The notes beneath the pieces were generated by a model. It was not told where the DNA came from and ran no database searches. It saw only the letters and a program-made list of their open reading frames with translations. A program made the translations under genes and the position numbers. A DNA stretch of 64,000 bases from Trujillonella humicola (lineage in GTDB: Bacteria > Actinomycetota > Actinomycetes > Mycobacteriales > Geodermatophilaceae), in contig NZ_JBJNRJ010000018.1 in NCBI RefSeq assembly GCF_046233715.1, positions 1 through 64,000 on the forward strand, written 5' to 3'. Every line of letters begins with the position of its first letter. The first letter of the stretch is position 1. Of the stretch, positions 1-9,636 are shown in pieces.

Positions 1-38
<38 letters not shown>

Positions 39-55
39 CCGGGGGAGCAGGGAGG

Positions 56-909
<854 letters not shown>

Positions 910-913
<4 letters not shown>

Positions 914-1923
914 CGCTGGGTCCCCTCGCGGTCGGTCTGCTCCGAGCTCAGGACCTCACCGTCGATGCCCTCCTCGGTGGCGATGGCCGCCTGGGCCTCG
1001 GCGAGCACCCGGTCCTCCTCCTCGACGGTCAGCGGCGCGTCGTGGTGGGCGCCCAGGTAGGCGTCGACGACGGCCTGGTTCTGGCTGATCGACTCGGGCG
1101 GGCCCTCGGCGATGACCCGGCCGGCGGCCATGACCACCACCCAGTCGCTGATGTCGCGGACGACGTCCATGTCGTGCTCGACGAAGATCACGGTCATGCC
1201 CTGCTCGCGCAGGTCCTTCACGTGGCCGAGCAGGCTCTGGGTCAGGGCGGGGTTCACCCCGGCCATCGGCTCGTCGAGCATGACGACCTTCGGGTCGCTC
1301 ATCAGCGCGCGGGCCATCTCGAGCAGCTTGCGCTGACCGCCGGACAGGGTGCCGGCGAAGTCGTCCTTCTTGGCGTCGAGCTTGAAGCGGGCGAGCAGGT
1401 CGAGGGCCTTCTCGGTGTTCGCCCGCTCCTGCGCCCGCCAGGCGCCGGGGACCAGGGAGCGGAAGAAGTTCTCCCCGCGCTGGTCCTGCGCGCCGAGCAG
1501 CATGTTCTGCAGGACCGAGAGCCGCGACAGGGCCTTGGTCAGCTGGAAGGTCCGGACGACGCCGAGCCGGGCCACCTGGTGCGGCGACAGCTTGCCCAGC
1601 GGGCGGCCGTCGAACGACCACGTGCCGGAGTTGGGCTGGTCGAAGCCGGTGAGCAGGTTGAACAGCGTCGTCTTCCCGGCACCGTTGGGCCCGATCAGCC
1701 CGGTGATCCCGCCCCGCTGGATCTCGAGGTGGTCCACCGACACGGCGGTGAGGCCGCCGAACGTGCGGGTCACGCCGTCGACGACGACCGCCGCGTCCGG
1801 CTTGGCGACGCCGACCTCCCAGGGCACGTCCCGCAGGGCGGCCTGGGCGAGCCGGGCCGGAGCGGCGCCGGTCGCGGACGACTGCGACGCCGCGGTGGCT
1901 CCGTGCGGCTGGTCAGCGGGCAT
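910..1923 (-). CDS. livG: Branched-chain amino-acid type ABC transporter ATPase LivG
   Basis: Second ATPase of the HAAT importer, 337 residues. Walker A GPNGAGKT lies at about 78-85, the signature LSGGQ at about 193-197 and Walker B VVMLDEP at about 213-219. The N-terminal 45 residues are Ala/Pro-rich and not part of the fold, and a Glu-rich tail of about 45 residues follows it. Its start overlaps the end of livM by 11 bases and its end overlaps livF by 4, consistent with coupled translation and stoichiometric ATPase pairs. Confidence 0.93.
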
Positions 1924-2929
1924 CGAGCATCACCTCTCGTCGGTCACCCAGGATGCCCTGGGGCCGGAAGATCATGAGGAGCATCAGGCCCACTCCGATG
2001 ATGATGAACCGGATGTAGGCGATGTCGGTGGTCGACAGCAGGTCGTTCCACTGGAACAGGCCGAAGAACGAGCTGCCCTCCGACACCAGGGCGGCCAGCG
2101 CGCTGTCGGAGAACGCGATGATGAACCACAGCAGCATCGCGCCGATGACCGGTCCGATGACGGTGGCCGCGCCGCCGAGGATCAGCGCGCCGTAGGCCAG
2201 GAACGTGTTGGCGTTCTGGTACTGGTCGGGGTTCTGCGACCCGGTGCCGACGGCGTAGATCATGCCGCCGAGCGCCCCGAAGAGGCCGCCGAGGACCAGC
2301 GACTGCATCTTGAACGCGTAGACGTTCTTGCCCAGCGCCCGCGCGGCGTCCTCGTCCTCGCGGACGGCGCGCAGCACGCGGCCCCACGGGCTGCGCATCA
2401 GCGCCCAGACCAGCAGGCAGGCGAGCAGCACGATGGACCAGCCGATGGTGATCACCCACAGCTCGCTGCCGCGCCAGCGGGTGCCGAGGATGTCGAAGCG
2501 GCCGCTGACCGACCACGGGCAGAGGGCGAAGAAGCTGCTGTTGAAGTTGAACAGGCCCGAGGTGCTGCCGGTGATCTCCGAGGAACCCACCGACCGGAAC
2601 AGCAGTCGCAACGCCTCTGCCGACGCGATGGTGACGATCGCCAGGTAGTCGGCGCGCAGGCGCAGCGTGGGCAGGCCCAGCAGCAGCGCCAGGATGACCG
2701 CGGCGCCGAGGCCGACGACCACGCCGACCCAGAACGGCAGCCCCCACTGGGCGACGGAGATGGCGATGCCGTAGCCACCGACCATCGCGAAGGCGATCTG
2801 CCCGAAGTTGAGCAGGCCCGTGTACCCGAAGTGCAGGTTCAGCCCGATGGCCAGGAGCGCGAAGAACACGGCCTGGTAGGCGAACATCGCACGGATGCCC
2901 AGGACCAGGGCGTCGAGGAACTCACCCAT
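1913..2929 (-). CDS. livM: Branched-chain amino-acid type ABC transporter permease LivM
   Basis: Integral membrane permease, 338 residues from the ATG at 2929 (MGEFLDALVLGIRAMF...). The frame stays open further upstream, but that stretch runs through livH in another frame and is Arg/Pro-rich non-membrane sequence, so the internal ATG is preferred. About eight to nine hydrophobic segments, the N-terminal LNLHFGYTGLLNFGQ motif and the C-terminal RPQGILGDRR are typical of LivM. The start is 5 bases after the livH stop and the end overlaps livG. Confidence 0.92.
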   Translation of the reverse strand: MGEFLDALVLGIRAMFAYQAVFFALLAIGLNLHFGYTGLLNFGQIAFAMVGGYGIAISVAQWGLPFWVGVVVGLGAAVILALLLGLPTLRLRADYLAIVTIASAEALRLLFRSVGSSEITGSTSGLFNFNSSFFALCPWSVSGRFDILGTRWRGSELWVITIGWSIVLLACLLVWALMRSPWGRVLRAVREDEDAARALGKNVYAFKMQSLVLGGLFGALGGMIYAVGTGSQNPDQYQNANTFLAYGALILGGAATVIGPVIGAMLLWFIIAFSDSALAALVSEGSSFFGLFQWNDLLSTTDIAYIRFIIIGVGLMLLMIFRPQGILGDRREVMLDAR

Positions 2930-2934
2930 GGCGG

Positions 2935-4299
2935 TCAGCCGATCCGGGCGCGGCTGCCCAGGATGCCCTGGGGCCGGACGACGAGGATGAGGATCAAGAG
3001 CAGCAGCCCTCCGACGTACTTCATGTCGTCGCGGATGACGAGCGTGGACATCTGCACGAAGACGCCGACGATGATGCTGCCGACGAGGGCGCCGTAGGCC
3101 GTTCCCAGACCGCCGAGCGTGACGCCGGCGAACATGAGCAGCAGGAGCCGGAAGCCCATGTCCCACTGGACCTGGTCGGACAGGCCGAGCAGCACGCCGC
3201 CGAGGGCGGCCAGCGCACCGCCCATGACCCAGACGACCAGGATGACCCGGTTGACGTCGATGCCCGACGAGGCCGCCAGGTCCCGGTTGTCGGCGACCGC
3301 GCGCATGGCCTTGCCGATCCGGCTGCGCTGCAGCATCACCGCGACGCCCACGAGCACGATCAGCGAGATGATGATCGAGAACAGGTCGCGGTCGGTGAGC
3401 GCGAAGGCGCCGTAGTCGCGGGCTCGCTGCGACTGGTAGTCGATGTAGGGGTTGGAGCGCCCGCCGTAGACGGTCTGGATGAGGTAGCGCGCCGCCAGCG
3501 ACAGGCCGATCGAGACGACCAGCGCCGCGATCAGCCCGGTTCCGCGCCGGCGCAGGGGCCGCCAGAGCCCGAGCTCGTTGAGGGCGCCCACCAGGCCGCC
3601 GATGATCACGGCGATGACTGCCGAGGCGATGAGCGGGATGCCGCCGTCGACGTTGAGGTAGAAGGCGACGATCGCGCCGATGGTGACCAGCTCGCCGTGC
3701 GCGAAGTTCGTCAGGCCCGTCGTCCCGAAGATCAGCGACAGGCCGACCGCGCTGATGGCGATGAGCAGCCCGAAGCGCAGTCCGTCGACGAAGAGCTGGA
3801 CGGCGAGGATGCGCCCGCTGCCGCCCCCGCGCTCGCCGTCGGAGAGCGCGAAGTTGACCGGCAGCCGGCGGCCCTCCTCGACCGAGACCTGCACGGAGTC
3901 CCCGGCCGATCCGAGGGACACCCCCTCGGGCAGGGCGTCGGCGTCGAGCGAGACGACGTAGTCGCCGGGACCGGGCAGGTCCACGGCGAAGCGGCCCCGG
4001 TCGTCGGTCTCGACCGTGTCGACCTCGTCCCCGCCGGCGGTCTCGACGGTGACCTCGACCCCCGCGATCGGGCCGGTCGCGCCGGTGGTCAGCGTGCCGC
4101 GGACCTGCTCACCCTCGGCGGAGGCGATACCCGGCGTCAGCGCCGTGATCGCCAGCCCGAAGAAGGTGACCAGCAGCAGCCGCAAGAGGACGTGCCGCCG
4201 GTGCGACGGTCGGTGGCCGGTCGTGCCGGCCTGCCCCGCGGTAGGGGACGGCGTCCGACGGGGGTCTTCCCGGCGGACGCGATCTGGCGCGTGCGTCAC
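2935..4299 (-). CDS. livH: LivH permease with N-terminal exported carboxypeptidase-regulatory-like domain
   Basis: First gene of the transporter operon. From the GTG at 4299, preceded by AGGGAG at 5-base spacing, it encodes 454 residues. Residues about 36-62 form a signal-peptide or anchor segment ending in ASAEGE. Residues about 64-152 are a beta-rich domain (TTGATGPIAGVEVTVET, DDRGRFAVDLPGPGDYVVSL) resembling CarboxypepD_reg/Ig-like folds. Residues about 165-454 are a complete LivH permease (SLIFGTTGLTNFAHGE, ending RPQGILGSRARIG). Canonical LivH is about 290-310 residues, so this is a fusion. By topology the extra domain should face outside, where it could help dock a binding protein; that role is inference. 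Confidence 0.88.
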   Translation of the reverse strand: MTHAPDRVRREDPRRTPSPTAGQAGTTGHRPSHRRHVLLRLLLVTFFGLAITALTPGIASAEGEQVRGTLTTGATGPIAGVEVTVETAGGDEVDTVETDDRGRFAVDLPGPGDYVVSLDADALPEGVSLGSAGDSVQVSVEEGRRLPVNFALSDGERGGGSGRILAVQLFVDGLRFGLLIAISAVGLSLIFGTTGLTNFAHGELVTIGAIVAFYLNVDGGIPLIASAVIAVIIGGLVGALNELGLWRPLRRRGTGLIAALVVSIGLSLAARYLIQTVYGGRSNPYIDYQSQRARDYGAFALTDRDLFSIIISLIVLVGVAVMLQRSRIGKAMRAVADNRDLAASSGIDVNRVILVVWVMGGALAALGGVLLGLSDQVQWDMGFRLLLLMFAGVTLGGLGTAYGALVGSIIVGVFVQMSTLVIRDDMKYVGGLLLLILILVVRPQGILGSRARIG

Positions 4300-4366
4300 G
4301 CGTGCTCCCTGCGTGTGAGTGGAGCACGGAAGGTAACCCACACATGGTGCACAACAGTTCCGTCCC

Positions 4367-4382
4367 CGGTCACCTGTGACCG
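4367..4382. promoter_or_regulatory. 16-bp palindrome upstream of livH
   Basis: CGGTCAC, two bases (CT), then GTGACCG form a perfect 7-bp inverted repeat about 70-85 bases upstream of the livH start, in the divergent gap towards the GNAT gene. The size and symmetry suit a dimeric repressor such as a GntR-family protein. No regulator gene is adjacent, so this is only a candidate operator. Confidence 0.4.
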
Positions 4383-4488
4383 TTCCGCGACCAGCACTCC
4401 TGCCACGGCAGTCACGCCGACGGCGTGCCGAGGTGCTCCCCGCGGTCGCCGGTGCCACTCTGCGCCCACCGTCCAGGGGAGGCATCCG

Positions 4489-5136
4489 GTGCCCGGTTCC
4501 GGTTCTCTGTCGCGCGTCCCGACGCGCCCCGCGCGTCCCGACGACCTGCCCGCCGTGCTCGACCTGGTCCAGCGGCACCGGGCGGAGTCGCACGCGGAGG
4601 AGGTCCTCTCGGGGCGGCCGCCGGGCGCGTCCGCGGCGGCGGGTCTGCGCCGGTTGCTGGCCGATCCCGGGTTCAGCGTCGTCCTCGCCGTCCTCCCCGG
4701 GCCGGCCCCGACCGGGGGCGGACCCGCCGGGGAGCAGGTCGCGGGCCTGGTCGTCCTCGGCCTGGACCCGCTGTCGGTCGTGCTGGGCCGGCCCCAGGTG
4801 ACGGTGGACGGCCTCGTGGTGCACGCCGACCACCGACGCCGCGGTGTCGGGGCGGCCCTGCTGGGTGCGGCCGCCGCGCACGCCGAGCGCTGCGGCGCAG
4901 CGCACGTGGTCGCCGCGGCCGGGCAGGGTGCGGAGCGGCAGCGGTTCTTCGCGCGGCTGGGGTTCGCCCCGCTGCACACGCGGCGGATCGTGTCCCGCGG
5001 CACCCTGGTCCGGGCGCTGGGCGCCCGGCAGCGGGGGGACCTGCTCGGATTCGTGGCTCGGCGGGCACCCGCGCGCCGGCGCCTGCCGCTGCGGGCCGCA
5101 CCGGTGCCCGGTGGAGCACGGGTCCGCGGCGCCTGA
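4489..5136 (+). CDS. GNAT-family N-acetyltransferase
   Basis: 215 residues from a GTG preceded by GGGGAGG at about 6 bases. The acetyl-CoA binding motif A is clear (VDGLVVHADHRRRGVGAALLGAA, with RRRGVGAAL as the pyrophosphate loop), followed by the usual late FFARLGFAP strand. The acceptor is unknown. A basic Arg/Pro-rich tail follows the fold. It is divergent from the liv operon and convergent with the thioesterase. Confidence 0.8.
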   Translation: MPGSGSLSRVPTRPARPDDLPAVLDLVQRHRAESHAEEVLSGRPPGASAAAGLRRLLADPGFSVVLAVLPGPAPTGGGPAGEQVAGLVVLGLDPLSVVLGRPQVTVDGLVVHADHRRRGVGAALLGAAAAHAERCGAAHVVAAAGQGAERQRFFARLGFAPLHTRRIVSRGTLVRALGARQRGDLLGFVARRAPARRRLPLRAAPVPGGARVRGA

Positions 5137-5142
5137 CCGGTC

Positions 5143-5550
5143 TCAGGCGCCGGCGGCCAGGCAGGTCAGCCGCGCGGTCGCGGTGACCCGGCCGGCGTCG
5201 TCGGTGACCTCGACGAGGAATGTCGAGAGGGTGCGACCCCGCTTCACCGGGGTGGCGACGGCGGTGACGCTGCCCGAGGTGGCCGCGCGCAGGTAGCTGG
5301 CGTTGAGCTCGACGCCGACGACGCGCCGGCCCGGGCCGGCGTTGACGGCGGCGGCGACCGAGCCGACGGTCTCGACCAGCGCGCAGGTGGCGCCGCCGTG
5401 CAGCAGGCCGTAGGGCTGCTCGTTGCCCGCCACCGGCATCGTCGCCGCGACGCGTTCGGGGGAGAAGTCGGTGATCCGGATGCCGAGCTTCTCGTCGAGC
5501 GGGCTGCCCGGCAGCGTCCCCATCCAGTCCGGCGGTGCGGTGGTCGTCAC
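5143..5550 (-). CDS. PaaI-type hotdog thioesterase
   Basis: 135 residues with a single hotdog fold. The central LHGGATCALVETVGSVAA helix with its N-terminal HGG is the PaaI/YbgC-like signature, and the ELNASYLRAA strand and VKRGRTLSTFLVEV segment complete it. Such proteins hydrolyse acyl- or aryl-acyl-CoA thioesters; the substrate is not predictable. It is convergent with the GNAT gene (6-base gap) and divergent from polA. Confidence 0.82.
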   Translation of the reverse strand: MTTTAPPDWMGTLPGSPLDEKLGIRITDFSPERVAATMPVAGNEQPYGLLHGGATCALVETVGSVAAAVNAGPGRRVVGVELNASYLRAATSGSVTAVATPVKRGRTLSTFLVEVTDDAGRVTATARLTCLAAGA

Positions 5551-5617
5551 TCACGGCACGCTAGCCACGGGACCGCGGCGCACCGCTCGCGGGCCCGGGG
5601 CTGTCGGTGGGCGCACC

Positions 5618-5623
5618 TAGGAT
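5618..5623 (+). promoter_or_regulatory. Leaderless -10 box of polA
   Basis: TAGGAT ends 8 bases before the polA ATG. Transcription would start at or within a base or two of the start codon, and there is no Shine-Dalgarno sequence. Confidence 0.6.
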
Positions 5624-5631
5624 CGCGGGCG

Positions 5632-8370
5632 ATGTCCGCACCGGTCACCACCTCCGCGCCCGCCGCCCCCTCGACGTCGAGCGGGCCGCGCCCGCGTCTG
5701 CTGCTGCTCGACGGGCACTCGCTGGCCTACCGGGCCTTCTTCGCCCTGCCGGTCGAGAACTTCTCCACGACCACCGGCCAGCCGACCAACGCCGTCTACG
5801 GCTTCACGTCGATGCTGATCAACGTGCTGCGCGACGAGGCGCCCACGCACCTCGCCGTCGCGTTCGACGTCGGCCGCACGACCTTCCGCAGCGAGATCTA
5901 CGCGGAGTACAAGGCGAACCGGTCGGAGAGCCCGACCGACTTCCGCGGGCAGGTGAGCCTGATCCAGGAGGTGCTCGCCGCGCTCCACGTGCCGGTGATC
6001 ACCGCCGAGGGCTTCGAGGCCGACGACGTCATCGCCACGCTCACCGTGCAGGCCGTCGACGCCGGCATGGACGTGCTGATCTGCACCGGTGACCGCGACG
6101 CGCTGCAGCTGGTGAACGAGCACGTCACCGTCCTCTACCCGCGCAAGGGCGTGTCCGACCTGACCCGGTTCACGCCCGAGGAGGTCGAGGCCAAGTACGG
6201 CCTGACCCCGGCCCAGTACCCGGATTTCGCGGCGCTGCGCGGCGACCCGAGCGACAACCTGCCCAGCATCCCGAGCGTGGGGGAGAAGACCGCGGCCAAG
6301 TGGGTCCGGGAGTACGGCTCGCTGGACCAGCTGGTCGACCGGGTCGACACGGTGAAGGGCAAGGTGGGCGAGAAGCTGCGCGAGCACCTGTCGTCGGTGC
6401 TGCAGAACCGGCGGCTCACCGAGCTCGACCGCGCGGTGCCCCTGGAGCTCGGCCCGGTCGACCTCGCGGTCCGGCCGTGGGACCGCAACGAGGTGCACAC
6501 GCTGTTCGACAACCTGCAGTTCCGGGTGCTGCGGGACCGCCTGTTCGCGACCCTGTCGAGCGCGGAGCCGGAGGTCGAGGGCGGCTTCGAGGTGACCGCC
6601 GACGACCTCGCGCCGGGCGGGCTCGGGGCGTGGCTGGACGCGCACGCGCGCGGGCGCACCGGGCTGGTCTTCCGTGGCACGTGGGGCCGGGGCACCGGTG
6701 AGCTGACGGGGCTGGCGCTGGCCGCCGGCGACGACCACGCGACCTTCGTCGACCTCGGCGCGGACCTCGACGCCGGCGACGAGCAGGCGCTGGCCGCCTG
6801 GCTGGCCGACGCAGACCGCCCGAAGGTCGCCCACGACGTCAAGGGCCCGCTGCTGGCGGTCTGGGCGCGCGGCTGGGAGCTGCGCGGGCTGGTCAGCGAC
6901 ACCGCACTGGCGGCGTACCTGGCCACCCCGGGGCAGCGGTCGTTCGACCTGGCCGACCTCGCGGTGCGCTACCTGCGCCGCGAGCTGAGGGACGCCGCCG
7001 CCCAGGAGGGCCAGCTGACGCTGGAGGGGATGGGGCCCAGCGAGGCCGATCTCGCGGCCGAGGCGGCGCACGCCGACGTCCTCAAGTCGGTGGCGGTCAA
7101 CGACCTGTCCGACGCGCTGGAGTCCGTGCTCGGCCAGCGCGGTGGCGACTCGCTGCTCGGTGGGATCGAGCTACCCCTGACCCGGGTCCTCGCCGCGATG
7201 GAGTACCGCGGCATCGCCGCCGACCTGGACTTCCTGCACGAGTTGCAGCGAGAGTTCGCCGACGGCGTCGCGGCCGCGGCTGCCGAGTGCTACGCGGTCA
7301 TCGGCCACGAGGTGAACCTCGGGTCGCCCAAGCAGCTGCAGACCGTGCTGTTCGACGAACTCGCGCTGCCCAAGACGAAGAAGATCAAGTCCGGCTACAC
7401 GACCGACGCCGAGGCGCTCACCTCCCTGCTCGCGCAGACGGGGCACCCCTTCCTCGAGCACCTACTGCGCCACCGGGACGTGACGCGGCTGCGCACGGTG
7501 ATCGACGGGCTCATCCCGATGGTCGACGACGGCGGCCGCATCCACACGACGTTCCAGCAGACGATCGCCGCCACCGGCCGGCTGTCCTCGACCGACCCGA
7601 ACCTGCAGAACATCCCGATCCGCACGGCCGAGGGCCGCCGCATCCGGCAGGCGTTCGTGGTCGGGAGCGGCTTCGAGTCGCTGATGACCGCCGACTACAG
7701 CCAGATCGAGATGCGAATCATGGCGCACCTGTCCGGCGACGCGGGGCTCATCGAGGCCTTCACCTCGGGGGAGGACCTGCACTCCTTCGTGGCGTCGAAG
7801 GCCTTCGACATCCCGATCGAGCAGGTCGACCCGGAGATGCGCCGGCGGATCAAGGCGATGAGCTACGGCCTGGCCTACGGGTTGTCGGCCTACGGGCTGG
7901 CCCAGCAGCTGCGGATCACCCCCGAGGAGGCGCGCGGCCAGATGCACGCCTACTTCGAGCGCTTCGGCGGCATCCGCGACTACCTCGACTCCGTCGTCGA
8001 CGAGGCCCGGCAGACCGGCTACACGGTCACCACGCTGGGCCGCCGCCGGTACCTGCCCGACCTCACCAGCGACAACCGGCAGCGGCGCGAGATGGCCGAG
8101 CGGATGGCGCTGAACGCGCCCATCCAGGGATCGGCCGCCGACGTCATCAAGGTCGCGATGCTCCGCGTGGAGGAGGCCATCGCCGCGGAGGGGCTGCGGT
8201 CGCGGATGCTGCTGCAGGTCCACGACGAACTGGTGCTGGAGGTGGCACCGGGGGAGCGCGCGGCGCTGGAGGCCCTGGTCCGCCGCGAGATGGCGGGTGC
8301 CGCCGAGCTGTCGGTTCCGCTGGAGGTCTCGGTCGGCTTCGGCTCGAGCTGGGACGCGGCGGCGCACTGA
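5632..8370 (+). CDS. polA: DNA polymerase I
   Basis: 912 residues from the ATG at 5632. The 5'-3' exonuclease/flap domain fills about residues 20-320 (LLLLDGHSLAYRAFF, GFEADDVIATL, DRDALQLV, GDPSDNLPSIPSVGEKTA). The middle domain occupies the 3'-5' exonuclease position, but no DxE metal-binding pair is visible, so proofreading is probably inactive, as known for mycobacterial Pol I. The polymerase domain has motif A DYSQIEMRIMAH, motif B with KAMSYGLAYGLSAYG and motif C QVHDELVLEV. It acts in Okazaki fragment maturation and repair. The upstream frame is open but overlaps the opposite-strand thioesterase; the box at 5618 supports this start. Confidence 0.96.
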   Translation: MSAPVTTSAPAAPSTSSGPRPRLLLLDGHSLAYRAFFALPVENFSTTTGQPTNAVYGFTSMLINVLRDEAPTHLAVAFDVGRTTFRSEIYAEYKANRSESPTDFRGQVSLIQEVLAALHVPVITAEGFEADDVIATLTVQAVDAGMDVLICTGDRDALQLVNEHVTVLYPRKGVSDLTRFTPEEVEAKYGLTPAQYPDFAALRGDPSDNLPSIPSVGEKTAAKWVREYGSLDQLVDRVDTVKGKVGEKLREHLSSVLQNRRLTELDRAVPLELGPVDLAVRPWDRNEVHTLFDNLQFRVLRDRLFATLSSAEPEVEGGFEVTADDLAPGGLGAWLDAHARGRTGLVFRGTWGRGTGELTGLALAAGDDHATFVDLGADLDAGDEQALAAWLADADRPKVAHDVKGPLLAVWARGWELRGLVSDTALAAYLATPGQRSFDLADLAVRYLRRELRDAAAQEGQLTLEGMGPSEADLAAEAAHADVLKSVAVNDLSDALESVLGQRGGDSLLGGIELPLTRVLAAMEYRGIAADLDFLHELQREFADGVAAAAAECYAVIGHEVNLGSPKQLQTVLFDELALPKTKKIKSGYTTDAEALTSLLAQTGHPFLEHLLRHRDVTRLRTVIDGLIPMVDDGGRIHTTFQQTIAATGRLSSTDPNLQNIPIRTAEGRRIRQAFVVGSGFESLMTADYSQIEMRIMAHLSGDAGLIEAFTSGEDLHSFVASKAFDIPIEQVDPEMRRRIKAMSYGLAYGLSAYGLAQQLRITPEEARGQMHAYFERFGGIRDYLDSVVDEARQTGYTVTTLGRRRYLPDLTSDNRQRREMAERMALNAPIQGSAADVIKVAMLRVEEAIAAEGLRSRMLLQVHDELVLEVAPGERAALEALVRREMAGAAELSVPLEVSVGFGSSWDAAAH

Positions 8371-8443
8371 GTGATCCGTCGGCCTCCGGCCGACACCGCC
8401 GCCAGGTGCCGTCCCCCGTTGCGTGGAGCCGTTGCCCATGTCC

Positions 8444-8479
8444 GGACCGGGGGACCCTGCGGGCCCCCGCGACCGGTCC
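8444..8479 (+). terminator. Candidate terminator after polA
   Basis: An inner stem GGGGG(A)CCC / GGGCCCCC with a TGC loop is flanked by GGACC / GGTCC pairs, 75 bases after the polA stop. There is no U tract, as is common for actinobacterial hairpins. The remaining 8371-8572 gap shows no gene. Confidence 0.4.
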
Positions 8480-8572
8480 ACTCCGGCGTGCTGCCGTTCC
8501 CGACCGGACCGGCCCCGATCGCGGACCGGCCGGAGCCACGGGACTCCCTCACCCTCGACGTGAGGTGGAGGG

Positions 8573-9403
8573 TCAGGGTCGGTGCGCGACCAGGATCAGC
8601 GTGCCCGGCACGAGCGCGCCGCGGGCGGGGGACCACTGCCCCCACTCCTGCGTCCGGCCGGGGGTCCACTCCGGCTCCACGAGGTCCTCGAGCACCAGTC
8701 CCGCACCGACCACCGCCCGCACCCAGTCACCGACCGTGCGGTGGTGCTCGACGTAGGTGGCGCGGCCGTCGTCGTCGGTCTCCACGTACGGGGTCCGGTC
8801 GAAGTAGGACGACGTCACGGTCAGGTCGGCCGGATCGGGGGAGTCGGGCAGCGGCCAGCGCATCGGGTGGTTCACCGACGCGACGACCCGGCCACCGGGG
8901 CGCAGCACCCGGGCCACCTCGCGCAGGGCGCCCTCGACGTCGGCCACGAACGGGAGACCGCCGAAGGCCGAGCAGACGACGTCGACCGACGCACCGGCCA
9001 GCGGCAGCGCCCCGACGTCGGCCTGCAGCAGCGGGACGTCCACCCCCGTCTCCCGGTTCAGCCCGGCCGCCCGAGCCAGCATCCCGGCGGACAGGTCCAG
9101 CGCGACGACGTCGGCGCCGGCCCGCCGGAGCCAGCGGGCGCAGGGCGCGGATCCGCAGCCCACCTCGAGCACCCGGCGTCCGGCGACGTCCCCGAGCAGC
9201 CGGGCGTCGGCCTCGCGCAGCCCCTCGGGGCACCACAGGAAGTCGACGTCTCCGAGGTCGGCGCCGTGCTCGGCGAGGTAGGCCGGGGCGGCCGCGTCCC
9301 ACCAGCGGCGGTTGGCGCGGACCGACTCGTCGTCACCGGCGCGGCGGCGCGCGACACCGCCGGCGGCGGGGTAGCCGTCGGGGCCCAGGGGCAGGGAGCT
9401 CAT
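8573..9403 (-). CDS. Class I SAM-dependent methyltransferase
   Basis: 276 residues from the ATG at 9403 (MSSLPLGPDGY). Motif I VLEVGCGSAPCARWL, the acidic strand VVALDLSAGML and the later LLQADVGALPLAGASVDVV and LREVARVLRPGG are a textbook Methyltransf_11 fold. The substrate is unknown; the family acts on small molecules or quinones. The frame continues upstream to a possible ATG at 9520, but that stretch would overlap the rpsA promoter. A gene of this kind next to rpsA is common in actinobacteria. Confidence 0.85.
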   Translation of the reverse strand: MSSLPLGPDGYPAAGGVARRRAGDDESVRANRRWWDAAAPAYLAEHGADLGDVDFLWCPEGLREADARLLGDVAGRRVLEVGCGSAPCARWLRRAGADVVALDLSAGMLARAAGLNRETGVDVPLLQADVGALPLAGASVDVVCSAFGGLPFVADVEGALREVARVLRPGGRVVASVNHPMRWPLPDSPDPADLTVTSSYFDRTPYVETDDDGRATYVEHHRTVGDWVRAVVGAGLVLEDLVEPEWTPGRTQEWGQWSPARGALVPGTLILVAHRP

Positions 9404-9476
9404 CACCCCGGAGCGTGACACGCCGGGGCTGCCCTCCCCGTGCGGACCCAGGTGGACCCCGGTGCCCGGGGCTCCG

Positions 9477-9482
9477 TACCAT
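9477..9482 (+). promoter_or_regulatory. Promoter -10 of rpsA and its long leader
   Basis: TACCAT is the best -10 in the gap between the methyltransferase and rpsA. It would give a leader of about 148 bases before the ATG at 9637. The leader has only a weak GGAG at 9622-9625, 11 bases from the start. A long leader with a poor Shine-Dalgarno fits S1 autoregulation known in other bacteria, but no specific structure is recognised here. Confidence 0.45.
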
Positions 9483-9636
9483 GGGGAATGCGCCAGAGGT
9501 CTGTCAACGCTGTCCCTCACCGGGGGTTCCTGCCCTTCTCGAGTTCCAGCGCGCGCCGGCTCTCCCCGCTCCCCGCGGTCACCCGGCCGCGGGACGTCCT
9601 GTCCCTACGCATCCCCCGTCCGGAGCACTCGACCAC

